From Siphonodentalium dalli (taxonomy: Eukaryota; Mollusca; Scaphopoda; Gadilida; Siphonodentaliidae): a DNA stretch of 64,000 nt. Shown one piece after another: positions 44,182-54,223 of this stretch. The stretch's first letter is position 1. The number at the start of each line of letters is the position of its first letter. Where the stretch lies: the NCBI GenBank assembly GCA_032622095.1, contig CP136061.1, forward strand, positions 12,975,287 through 13,039,286, written 5' to 3'. The translations under genes and the position numbers were made by a program. The notes under the pieces were generated by a model. The model made no database searches, had not been told where the DNA came from, and was given only the letters and a program-made list of their open reading frames with translations.

Positions 44182-45055
44182 TTGTCTCATAAATCTAGGT
44201 CGCTCACATCGACAAAGTATTCACCACTTCCTGGGAGTAGGGTCCCTCTAATCATAACGTTTCAAATAATTCATTTTCCGGTGTCTAGCTTACATAAGGT
44301 CATCTCTATGTATGTGTCTCATACCCCATGGGATAACGACATGTACACCTGGCGAACCAGTAAGCTAGTCACTTCTCAATAGATGGTTCGTCAACTCACA
44401 AATTCAGCGAACGCATTGGCATATGTGGACAACTTCGACAGTGTTTTGAAGGTTGCTAGCTATCTCATTCCCTTGGACAGATGTCTATCTGCTAAGGAGA
44501 AGACCCTAGTGTACAGACTACCCACACTTCTTGACCATTATCCGAAGCAAATTGTGTGACGCCCCGCAGTGTCTCGTCAAATATATCCCAGCAGAGAAGA
44601 ACAATGCTCGCGGTGCTAGTTTGTGGACATGCGCCATGATAGTGGGAATGAAATGGGCCACTGTATACACCACCCCTACACCTGGTGCATGTTTAAGATA
44701 TCGAATGTCATGCGTGTCGGTTTTATTTGGTGTGGTAAGATTGTATTTCCCCATCCGTTTCGAATCCTTTCTGATTCAACTACGTACACTTTTGTCTGGA
44801 TAATAATATGCTAGCCTCCCTCAAAAAAGTCGGATGGACTAAAGGATAATGTCTTTATAGCATGCATGTATGCGTGTCTTGTTATCCTCTCTCGGGGTTA
44901 GTGTCAGTATGTGGGCGGTATTATTCAAGAAAATGTCAGGAACTGTGGTGCATTTATTTCACTATGTATTTAAAGAACAATTTACAGTCTCGATGGCAAT
45001 GGCTGTGGCCGTTGGGGAACGCGACCCTTATGATCATATAGCTTTATATATATAA
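44182..45055 (+). pseudogene. Decayed unidentified coding region, left arm
   Basis: Open segments in shifting frames: 44182-44382 (VPLIITFQIIHFPVSS), 44383-44559 (LIPLDRCLSAKEKTLVYRLP), 44531-44803 (CAMIVGMKWATVY and RLYFPIRFESFLIQL) and 44870-45055. Stops and frame changes break it. The minus strand of the right arm (46060 down to 45090) encodes recognisably related pieces (MPLIGMFQTIHMPVSS, RLYVPIRLEAVLKQL). Peptides are better conserved than bases, so this was once a protein gene. I do not recognise the family and see no transposase or polymerase signature. Confidence 0.5.
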
Positions 45056-45089
45056 CTTTAGAATATAGTAGTTAATGTCTCATGCAGGA

Positions 45090-46060
45090 AAATGGTCGCA
45101 TTGGTGATGTTACTAAGAAATCACTTGGTGTACCAACGTTTGTTGAACTGAATGCAAGAGGTAATCAACGTAACATTCCTCTGGATGTTCTTCGCGTTGA
45201 ACATTTCACCCTTTTGTTGATGGCATTTGTACTTTCTTGAACCATACCACCCAGTGTGAGTATGACATATCAACCAACTATCAAAGGTATCGCCTTTAAG
45301 ACTACACCCCAGTCTTGGTGGGGCTTATACAACAGTAGCCAATGGCATACTCCTGGTCCAGTTGTTTAAGAACGGCTTCCAAACGGATGGGAACATACAA
45401 TCTTAGCATACATGGAAAGCAAAGCCACACATGAGATCCTGTCTGAATCTAAAAGATAACAAAATAAGGGGCGGTGCAGTCATGGTCCAATTTCATTTCC
45501 ACTATCATGACACATACCCCACAAACTAGCACCGTGTGTATTGTTATCATCTGCTTGGATCTGTTCGGTGAGACGATTGCTGGACGCCAACAAGCTTGTT
45601 CTTATGATCATGTTCAAGGAGTTTGTGTATATTATGCATTATGGTCTTCTACGCCTTAGCAGAAATGCATCCGTCAAATGTCGGGCTTTCAATATTCGAA
45701 GCCATATACAGAAGTTGTCCGGGTACGTCAGTGCATTAGATGAGTATGTGAATTGATGAACCATATATTGAGAAGTGGCTGTTTGGGAAGATCACCAGGT
45801 GTACACGTTGTTATCCCCATTAGGTCACCAAAGCTGACAATACGCAGATAGATAGGTCCTTCTGAAAGCTAGTATACGCATCGACCGAATACCTTTATAG
45901 TGTATCGTACAAGATGACGCATATATCCCATATGTAGCATCTGAATTATACCATAAGCTATACCACGAATGAAGCTCGCTGAGAATTCCAAGCTTTCGAA
46001 ACCAACACGTGAGCTGGACACCGGCATATGTATTGTTTGAAACATTCCGATTAGTGGCAC
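45090..46060 (-). pseudogene. Decayed unidentified coding region, right arm (mirror copy)
   Basis: Minus-strand counterpart of the left-arm remnant. Matching blocks are MPLIGMFQTIHMPVSS (about 46030), CVMIVEMKLDHD (about 45500) and RLYVPIRLEAVLKQL (about 45390), with in-frame stops between. The inverse-strand frame at 45082-45240 (52 codons, LGVPTFVELNARGNQRN) overlaps the centre and may be fortuitous. Confidence 0.45.
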
Positions 46061-47907
46061 ACTCCTACAAACTGTTGTTGTGAGTGAGATATATTAATCT
46101 GACGAAGAGACGGAAACGAGTCGAGATAATGCTGAATGTGGCAATTCAGAATAAGCTCAGGTACTGTTGTTTTGATTCTTGGAAGTCATAATATGACTAT
46201 TCGGCGCACCTATATACGGTTACGGCCAGTATGATCCCTTAGTGGGATTGTGGGTTTTCATCCTTCCAAAAGGCTACGACTTACATTGGAACTAATATAT
46301 GGCTTATATTATGTACCGTTTCGTTTATACAAATCAATATTATGACAAAAAGTTGAAATTAGTATATGATAATATCGGCTTCTTTTCAATTTCTGCCCGC
46401 CAGTTTGGCCGCCATATTGACTGTGGGTATCACTTGCCAAACCCTAATGGATAATTCATACATATTAACATGTAATGGTGGTAGAAATCGCGAAAAAATA
46501 ACGCCCATCTTAAGAAAGTAAAGGAATGTAGGCGTGTTTTCAAATTTCGGTCGCCATTTTGGCCGCCATCTTTGATTTGGAAAACAATTTCTTGCATGAG
46601 ATGTAAGGTAATTACTTCACCTCAGTATTTCCAACTCAACTGTACGCATGGATGGAGTTGTCTCGACAATAATGCCCAATGATGTGAATATGAGGGAATT
46701 TCCGTGATTTTTCAAAATCTGTCCGCCATTGTGGGCGTCATTTTGGATTTGGGGGACTTTTATTTGGATATGGTACAAGGAAAGTTCTTCGCTTAAGTGT
46801 TCCCAACTTACAATAGTAAGCAGGTGTGGAGTTGTCATGACAATAATGCTCACTGATGTTAAAATCAGCGATTTTCGGCGATTTTTTATTTCTGGTGGCC
46901 ATTTTGGCCGCCATCTTGGATTTGGGTAAATATTCCTCAACTCAGGTATAAGAGGAATCCTAGCTCGAGTATCTCCTGCAAATATATATGCATGGGTGTT
47001 GTTATAATAGCAATAACATTCATTTATTCGAAACATAACATCGCGTTATTAACGGAGATTCGGCTTTGACCTATGATACCGGCATTTGGGAAAACGTGAT
47101 ATCGGACAAAAATATCCCGCAATGAATGCATATTATGGTCCCCATGTGTTCGCCAATGACTCCTCTATATGATAAATGTATAACATGACGCAAAAATTCT
47201 AACATTTTCCCACAGAGACAAACGAAAGGTGGTAACATGTCAGAAAAATAGCATATTTTCACATTTCGGCAGCCATCTTGGCCGCCATATTGGATTCTGG
47301 TGTTGGATTTTTGGCTAATTTGTAAGGGTTGTATATTAGCATAACGAATCGACCGGAAAACAAGACCGCATTTGCTATCATCTTTACTATAATGGCGATC
47401 AAAGAGACCTGGTGCATTTAAAAAAAATGGCCGCCATGATGGACGCCATCTTGTCTGGAGTCTCTGCGGCCACTTTTTTTTCTTGTTAACAAGTGAAAAA
47501 AATTAGAGGAGACCTTAAGGAAGAAAATTAGTGGGGTGAAGTTAAGTCCTGGGGGGGGGGGGGTGCAGATGTCGACCAATATCTCCTGGACTACCATGTA
47601 TTCATAGTAATAATTTTGATGCCCATGAAAAACGTAATATTCCCTGGCACTAAACCTACAAAATAAGTCTGTTAAAGAATATAAGAAGAAATTATTAAAA
47701 TTGTAAAAAATTGTAAAAAATAATAACAAATTGTTAGGCCAATGCATTCTCTTATATATGAGAGGCGATCTATGGTCGACTCGCATATATAAGAGAATGC
47801 ATTGGCACAGGGTATATGGGTTGATACAAAAATTGGACTTGTCACTGAAAGGGTTAAGAACAGCACTTGCGTTTATGTAACATGACAGTTCCATTAATGA
47901 GTCCATC

Positions 47908-48128
47908 CATCTATGATGACTGGAGCTTCCGGAAATTTTGCGAAAATCTTGTCCCATACAAAGCCTCGCATATATAAGAGAATATATTGGCCTAACAACA
48001 TTTACCTTGACCTTGTAAGCCAGTGTGTTCTCTTATATATACGAGGCTCTATATGGGAGACTCGCATATATAAGAGAATGCGTTGGCACAGGATCTTTAA
48101 TGCTGCCCCTGCATAGCTCCCGTCATGA
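47908..48128 (+). mobile_element. C-IV element in a 355-bp unit
   Basis: ATGATGACTGGAGCTTCCGG at the left, two palindrome modules (47967-47995, 48018-48090), and the right end GCATAGCTCCCGTCATGAA, inverse of the C-IV TIR. No clean TTAA remains. Confidence 0.55.
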
Positions 48129-48160
48129 ATATGTTTCTGGGAGTAGTTATGCCCCCTGTT

Positions 48161-49020
48161 AGAGCCCGAAGCCACCATCGCACGCCGCCGCGGCCAGCTA
48201 TATTGACCAAAAAAGCCGCCGCCAGCCATATTATCTCCAATGCCAGCCACATGAACAAATCTCCGTCGCCGAATTGTTACATGGCTGAGCCGCGTGCATG
48301 GGCTTATATGTCAAGCACAACTACACTGTGAATCACAAAGAACTAAACCGCATTGCCTAATATTGGTATACTCTCATGTACGCTACATGGTTGTTATATT
48401 ACCCACAACACCCGGGCCTCTCAATGTGGAATAATCTATTCCAATACTGGCAATACATGCTTTCATATAACTGGACCGAGAATCCATTCAGTATTGAAAG
48501 GGTTATAAATTGTTTATTTCGACACATCGCTGGCATTTGTCAATATATGCACATAACATGTAGAAGAGAATAGAAAATAGTTTGAAATTTATCATTAATG
48601 TCGGATTCATTATTCAATGATGCATGCATGTATCGCAAGATACCAGTGATGATAGCAGTCTGAAGTCGACAGAAGTCCCAATGGAACTTATACCGATTAG
48701 ATGGGGAAAACTATATAGAACATCCATGCCAGTCCCTCGTGTATTTTTGCCATAATGGGAAAAGCCCAACACCAAAAGAGCACGTTTGGACTGGGATTCT
48801 ACGGGTTCACCACAAACGCTAAAACAAACGCGGTCTATAACCGGGGATTAGGAAAATTTCGGAAACGAAAATACGCTGAATGATAGCGTATAGTCCAGCC
48901 GACTGAGCCGCTATATTTCATCAGCCATGAACGTCGTGAATGAGCCGGCTTAGCTAGCTAACCAGCCACCAAATTGGCTGAGCCAGCCGCGAAAACTATT
49001 TGTCGTGGCTTCAGGGTCTA
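48161..49020. mobile_element. 860-bp TIR element with 9-bp TSD
   Basis: AGAGCCCGAAGCCAC at the left and GTGGCTTCAGGGTCTA at the right, flanked by CCCCCTGTT (48152-48160, 49021-49029). Subterminal GCCAGCC/GGCTGGC motifs are numerous on both sides. A 65-codon frame at 48376-48573 has no recognised domain. The host is a 355-bp unit, and the empty site is seen at about 41948-41960. Distinct from the satellite-bearing 9-bp-TSD family. Confidence 0.82.
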
Positions 49021-49284
49021 CCCCCTGTTGTTGGTCATTTCTAGCGCCCCTGATTAGAGCATTCAATAACCTTGATAAACATACGAGGAATAGAGTTGGG
49101 GGATAATGAACTAATTTGTGGAACTGCGACTATAGTTTGTATAAACATGCGGCCAGAATAGACAGAAAATATCCAGACAATAACATGTCCGTCGGGAATG
49201 GAGCGTTCCTACAATAGGATCGGTAACTCCTGTTTATTGACATTCTAATGATATGACTACAAATTAGAACAGAGTTCACCCCAC

Positions 49285-49730
49285 CAAGCCAGGAAATAGT
49301 TTGTCTGACATTTGCAAAATGAGGTCCCAGAAAGTGAATTTAGTGACACTATTCCGCATGGCAGGCTTGAAGCAAATTCAAGGTTTTAACCAAATTCACC
49401 CTCTGGGGACCTCATTCTGCTTAGACCTCAACTGCTATGGGAGACCTAGTATCTGATTGAAATTCCCCAGTTGAAGTTGGTGATGTTCACCCCATTAGTT
49501 ACCTTGATGTATTTTATCTTCGGCAAATTAGGGGATATGGAAACTCAACAGGTAAAAGTAGCTTAAAACAATGTTAATTTGAGACTATAGATACTTCCCA
49601 GAAGATGAGGCCTAAGCAAATTGAAGTCCAGAGAGGCTGAATTTTGTGATACTAGCCCACTGTGTGAGGTAGGGTTATTAAAAATCACCCTCTGGGGTCC
49701 CCATTCTGCAAATGTCAGACAAACTATAAC
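49285..49730 (+). mobile_element. Family B-long element
   Basis: CAAGCCAGGAAATAGTTTG to CAGACAAACTATAACC, left foldback, 'cttcggcaaattaggggata' core, right foldback. No matching octamers at the flanks. Confidence 0.72.
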
Positions 49731-49759
49731 CACTCTGTTAATGGGTCGATCACATCCTA

Positions 49760-50064
49760 CAGTAATGCTCTAATTAATCGACTTCTTAACCCACAGCAGA
49801 ATTATGGGTAACTTTTCAGGATTTAGTCGGAAATATGGCTTGTTGCCATTCATCGGAAAGTTCTCGGGAAGAGCTTTCATCGTCGGGGAGAGCTTTCCGA
49901 TGAATGGCAACAAGCCATATTTCCGACTAAATCCTGAAAAGTTACCCATATTTCTCTGCGAGAGCTTTCCGATGAATGGCAACAAGCCATATTTCCGACT
50001 AAATCCTGAAAAGTTACCCATAATTCTGCTGCGGTTAAGAAGTTGATTAATTAGAGCATTACTG
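49760..50064. mobile_element. Family A MITE with three hairpin arms (305 bp)
   Basis: TA at 49758-49759 and 50065-50066. After the normal left arm there are two tandem right arms (49889-49955 and 49958-50030, each with GCTTTCCGATGAATGGCAAC). Confidence 0.9.
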
Positions 50065-50132
50065 TAAAACAGACATGATAATATAACAACAACAACAACA
50101 ACAACAGGTTTTCATATAAATAACTCAGTACC

Positions 50133-50385
50133 ATGCCTGGAAATAGTGTCTGACATTTGCAGGATGAGGTCCCCAGAGGGTGAATGATGCTACATACCCT
50201 GCACAGTGGGCCAGAATCACCAAATTCACCCTCTGGGGACCTCATTCTGCTTATGGTTCATATATTCTGAGAAGTATCTATAATCTCAAATTAACATTGA
50301 TTTTAGTTAATTTTTCCCTTCTGTTCAGTTTCTATATCCCCAAATTTGCAGAAAATTAAATACATAATCGAGGTGACTAATTATA
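50133..50385 (+). mobile_element. Family B-long fragment (left half)
   Basis: GCCTGGAAATAGTGTCTGAC, one foldback with a deleted arm, and the long-form core to about 50385; the right foldback is absent. Confidence 0.7.
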
Positions 50386-50499
50386 ATTATAATATAATAA
50401 AAACTTGTAATCAAGACCAATGAAAGAGTGAGAGGAAGGGCAGTGTTTGTTAGATAGAATAAAAGAGGAACGAAAAGACAAGTGAAACTAGAGGTGTGA

Positions 50500-51020
50500 C
50501 CATACCCCCCCCCCCCCCCCCCCCCCCCCCACCCCGTGTTTTTAAAACACTAAGATGCTTCTCATGTCAGTAAACATTTAGTTAAAATAATAAAATAATA
50601 GATTCCCATTGACCGAAAAATGTAGGAATAAAAGCTCGACAAAATTATGCATTTTGCAAGTCGAAAAAGGGGACTTTTTCCACACAAAAAAGTCAGACAG
50701 AAGTCATAATCGCAGGTGCTCGGGTTTGCATGGTACGAAATATCTGTGCCAAGTTTTAAAAAAATTGACCTAAAAATGTAGGAATAAAAGCTTGGACAAA
50801 CTTATACATGCTGCGAAAATTTTCGAAGTTGAAAAAGGGGGATAACTCTACCAAAAAAAGTCTGACATACGTCATAAGCGCAGGTTCCCATGGTGGTTAA
50901 TGACTGTGCCAAGTTTCACAGAAAACAATAAAAAAAAACGACTGAGAAAAACTCCGGACGGATAGACGACGGACAAGCTGATTCCAGTACACCCCCCCAC
51001 AACTTCGTTGCAGGGGGTAT
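50500..51020 (+). repeat. Poly-C tract and 'gaaaaagggg' dispersed repeat
   Basis: About 27 C with one A at 50504-50536. Then two units of a repeat with AAAATGTAGGAATAAAAGC and 'gtcgaaaaaggggac', ending in GGACGGATAGACGACGGAC and 'cttcgttgcagggggtataa'. Confidence 0.7.
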
Positions 51021-51157
51021 AATAATTTAAATACAATTTTTTTTACCATTAAATGTTTATTTGACTAATACAAATATATAAAAATAAAATAATGAAAACT
51101 TCAACAAATTGCTTAGCAATAGAAAGCTTGGCAGAATGAAAAGTTAGGTTTACTCAC

Positions 51158-51234
51158 AATTGCCAGCCAAAATGGTTGCTATATACGCCATCGATTCCTC
51201 CATCCATAAATCCAAAACTGTTTGCAGGAGACAC
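51158..51234 (-). CDS. Macro-domain gene, exon X (SPANSFGFMDGGID segment)
   Basis: This is a 77-nt internal exon coding 25 residues plus two bases. It reads V-SPANSFGFMDGGID and then GVYSNHFGWQ(L). The acceptor is a pyrimidine-containing tract ending in TTTATCCAG just above 51234. The donor GTGAGTA is at 51157-51151. SPANS.G.MDGGID is the glycine-rich, nucleotide-binding signature of macro domains, here with the extended form seen in the Macro_2 family, followed by the Y...FGWQLQ helix start. The exon has no stop or frameshift. The upstream exon should end with a strand such as 'DAIV' and was not located within the window. Homology is inferred from motif recognition, not from a search. Confidence 0.85.
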
Positions 51235-51298
51235 CTGGATAAAGACATCAAAATTCTAATAATATACCTGATAAAAAAACCTCCCAAAAGTCAGAGAC

Positions 51299-51535
51299 CA
51301 GCCTGAATTTAGTGTGCCTGCCATTTTCAGATTGAGGTCCCCAGAGGGTGAATTTAGTGGCGCTATCCCACACAGCGGGCTAACATTCTGCATGGTCTCA
51401 TCTGCTATGAGAGACATCTAGCCCAGACTTAAGTTCCCAAAAGGTGAATATTGTGATGCACACCCATTGGGAACCTTGATTATGCAATAAATCGCAGGAT
51501 AGTATCACTAAATTCACCCTCTGGGGACCTCATTC
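51299..51535 (+). mobile_element. Family B fragment beside macro exon X
   Basis: GCCTGAATTTAGTGTGCC, a partial left arm, 'gttcccaaaaggtgaat' mini-palindrome and a right arm ending before CAAATGACAG. It lies 65 bp upstream of exon X in transcription order. Confidence 0.68.
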
Positions 51536-51840
51536 TTATTCTTCTGCCTGATTGAACTACTCGTGAACATGCAAAACAGGGAAGTAATTGGCTGGAGGAC
51601 GGGAGTCTGACATTATTGGAAAGCTCCGGACCTCGAGGGTCAATGTAAACAAATTCATCACGTCTGTGATTAAATAGCCTGTTGAAAATACAATTGAACT
51701 TTCGTGTTGCGGTGAAAACATTATTTCTCCATTTAGAAAATAGCATGAAATTAGTTTTGGAATCAATGGACTGAGTGAAGAGGCATTCAGTCAAGAGGGT
51801 TTGACAATACTTGGCAGTGTTTATGGGGGGGGGGGGGGGG
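51536..51840 (-). other. Unassigned open stretch between repeats
   Basis: About 94 minus-strand codons are open, with segments such as FSKWRNNVFTATRKFNCIFN and DEFVYIDPRGPE, bounded by a G/C homopolymer (51827-51841) and a B fragment. There is no convincing acceptor or donor and it does not resemble the expected upstream macro-domain strand. It may be chance or an unrecognised exon. Confidence 0.2.
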
Positions 51841-51907
51841 GACATCAAAAATAAAATTGGTCATCGTTGCATGGCTACATGCAATTACATTAAACCATTC
51901 ATGAGTA

Positions 51908-52115
51908 CAGTATTGCCCTAAATAATCGACTCCTTAACCACAGCAAAATTATGGGTAATTTTTCAGGATTTAGTTGAAAATATGGCTTATTGCCATACAT
52001 CGGAAAGCTCTCAGTGAGAGCTTTCCAATGAATGGCAACAAGCCATATTTCTGACTAAATCCTGAAAAATTACCCATAATTCTGCTGTGGTTAAGGAGTC
52101 GATTATTTAGGGTAT
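51908..52115. mobile_element. Family A MITE, right terminus damaged
   Basis: CAGTATTGCCCTAAATAATC to GATTATTTAGGGTATTTTAT; the terminal ACTG is lost. Confidence 0.88.
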
Positions 52116-52239
52116 TTTATTTAGTAGTTATTCCAACAACTACTTTTTTCAACACAAATGTTTGTAAACCAGGCTATGTTATTGTTATGGCCTTAATTAC
52201 CCACCTTAGAATTTACAACTCTACACTTCAAATTGGATG

Positions 52240-52690
52240 TCTTTCATCTAAAGGTCACCCCGAAGATCCCTATAAAGATTGGGATCAATTGGATGGAAAA
52301 TGTTAGTTTTATGGCGTGCCAAAGGATTTAGTCATACAAAGAGTGAAATCCAAGATGGCTGCCAGTGGCCATGTTTTTTTATCTAAATCCGAGCTGCAGG
52401 GTCAATGCCGATCGATTCAACTGTGAAATCCAAGATGGCTGCTGGCAGCCAATTATTTAAAGAATTTTGGAAAAAATCGATGTCTCCCATTTACAGGTCA
52501 TCCCTAAAATCCATACGAAGTTTGGTGATGCTCGGATGAAAGATGTGACCTGTGAGGTGTGCTAACGGAAACTGTTATATGGATCACAGACTCACGGACA
52601 GATGACGGATGCCAAAATATAGCAAATAGCTCAAACTTGACTTGTCAAGTTGATCTAAAAATGGAAGATATCTGGTCACATCGGTAGCAC
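52240..52690 (+). repeat. Diverged 160-bp-class repeat, two units
   Basis: 'ggatttagtcatacaaagag', 'aaatccaagatggctgcc' twice, then ACTCACGGACAGATGACGG and 'caagttgatctaaaaatgg', the same tail as at 62860. Confidence 0.75.
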
Positions 52691-53965
52691 CTTAACACCT
52701 CAATGCACTGATTGACATTATTACGGGACCGGTCACATGACTACCACCTTAATACATCGATGCACTGATTAACACTATTACAAGACCGGTCACATGACTA
52801 CCACCTTTATACATCGATGCACTGATTGACATTATTACAAGACCAGTCACATGACTACCACCTTAATACATCAATGCACTGATTGATATTATTAAGGGAC
52901 CGGTCACATGACTACCACCTTAATACATCAATGCACTGATTGACATTATTACGGGACCGGTCACATGACTACCACCTTAATACATCAATGCACTGATTGA
53001 CATTATTACGGGACCGGTCACGTGACTACCACCTTAATACATCAATGCACTGATTGACATTATTACGGTAACGGTCACATGACTACCACCTTAATACATC
53101 AATGCACTGATTGACATTATTACGGGACCGGTCACATGACTACCACCTTAATACATCAATGCACTGATTGACATTATTACGGGACCGGTCACGTGACTAC
53201 CACCTTAATACATCAATGCACTGATTGACATTATTACGGGACCGGTCACATGACTACCACCTTAATACATCAATGCACTGATTGACATTATTACGGGACT
53301 GGTCACGTGACTACCACCTTAATACATCAATGCACTGATTGACATTATTACAAGACCGGTCACATGACTACCACCTTAATACATCAATGCACTGATTGAC
53401 ATTATTACGGGACCGGTCACATGACTACCACCTTAATACATCAATGCACTGATTGACATTATTACGGGACCGGTCACATGACTACCACCTTAATACATCA
53501 ATGCACTGATTGACATTATTACGGGACTGGTCACATGACTACCACCTTAATTCATCAATGCACTGATTGACATTATTACGGTAACGGTCACATGACTACC
53601 ACCTTAATTCATCAATGCACTGATTAACATTATTACAAGACCGGTCACATGACTACCATCTTAATTCATCAATGCACTGATTGACATTATTACGGGACTG
53701 GTCACGTGACTACCACCTTAATACATCAATGCACTGATTGACATTATTAAGGGACCGGTCACATGACTACCACCTTAATACATCAATGCACTGATTGACA
53801 TTATTACGGGACCGGTCACATGACTACCACCTTAATACATCAATGCACTGATTGACATTATTACGGGACCGGTCACATGACTACCACCTTAATACATCAA
53901 TGCACTGATTGACATTATTACGGGACCGGTCACATGACTACCACCTTAATACATCAATGCACTAA
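52684..53965 (+). repeat. 57-bp satellite, about 22 copies
   Basis: The unit is CGGTCACATGACTACCACC, TTAATACATCAATGCACTG, ATTGACATTATTACGGGAC. A few units carry CAAGAC or GGTAA in place of GGGAC. Confidence 0.94.
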
Positions 53966-54220
53966 TCGACATCTGCATTAAATGCTCAATGTGTATAATC
54001 AGTAATCGTACGATTGAAGATAGAATAGTTCTCATTAATACGAGACTGGTCACATGACTACCCCCTTAATACATCGATGCACTGTTCGACATTATTACGG
54101 GACCGTCACATGACTACCACCTTAATACATCAATGCACTAATCGACATCTGCCATTAAATGCTCAATGTGTATAATCAGTAATCGTACGATAGAAGATAG
54201 CATAGATCTCATTAATACGA
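53966..54220 (+). repeat. Duplicated junction segment of the 57-bp array
   Basis: 'ttaaatgctcaatgtgtata', 'atcagtaatcgtacgat' and 'ctcattaatacgagac' occur at about 53974-54047 and 54152-54223, each adjoining 57-bp units. The array end with its flank was therefore duplicated. Confidence 0.8.
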
Positions 54221-54223
54221 GAC

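Larger units (their letters stand above)
42733..47592. mobile_element. Giant foldback element, about 2.4-kb arms
   Basis: Ends AGTCCAGGAGATATTGG and its exact inverse, flanked by the 5-bp repeat ACCAT (42728-42732, 47593-47597). The arms pair along their entire length about a centre near 45.08 kb. Outer 1.4 kb are nearly identical; the inner 1 kb is much more diverged but still alignable (for example 44383-44420 with 45740-45775). Right-arm extra sequence lies at about 47413-47490. Superfamily unknown; the 5-bp TSD and ends do not identify it. Confidence 0.85.
42539..47853. mobile_element. piggyBac-type element C-II, split by a 4.86-kb palindrome
   Basis: TTAA at 42535-42538 and 47854-47857. 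Left end CCTTTTCAGTGCCAGG and 'gggccgatctcatcggccc' to 42732. The right part runs 47593-47853 with a palindrome module at 47736-47810, CCTGGCACTAAACCTAC and the end TCACTGAAAGGG. Both parts are colinear with the copies at 30573 and 39857 in inverse orientation. Confidence 0.85.
16166..51234 (-). other. Partial macro-domain gene, three exons and two giant introns
   Basis: The minus strand carries three short exons whose translations join into one continuous macro-like domain. Exon X ends in phase 2, exon Y supplies one base to finish a Leu codon and ends in phase 0, and exon Z starts in phase 0. The introns are 20,700 bp (51157-30458) and 14,056 bp (30402-16347), both with GT donors and AG acceptors. 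Family knowledge: Macro_2-type macro domains carry an SPANSFG...MDGGID segment, a central GxAxVIPT strand and an APTMR.P...N.YLAFRA segment, all present in order here. Macro domains bind ADP-ribose or related nucleotides; the substrate of this protein cannot be told. The first exons (above 51234) and the C-terminal exon (below 16166) were searched for by eye and not found. The introns hold the 44-bp satellite, the giant palindrome and dozens of MITEs. Confidence 0.82.

Noticed and set aside
42980-47262. Mirrored 63-118-codon frames in the outer palindrome arms as genes
   Set aside because: The region is dominated by repeats with the AAGATGGCGGCC motif, frames exist on both strands, and their identity simply reflects near-identical DNA arms; no protein-level conservation beyond that.
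18120-48250. Frames reading MRVDHRSPRIYKRMHW or QCILLYMRGDLWSTRIYKRM
   Set aside because: These are translations of the TATATA palindrome module of the C-type elements on either strand.
19565-50046. Frames with MNGNKPYFRLNPEKLPIILL or GNFSGFSRKYGLLPFIGK
   Set aside because: These are the two strands of the family A MITE hairpin.
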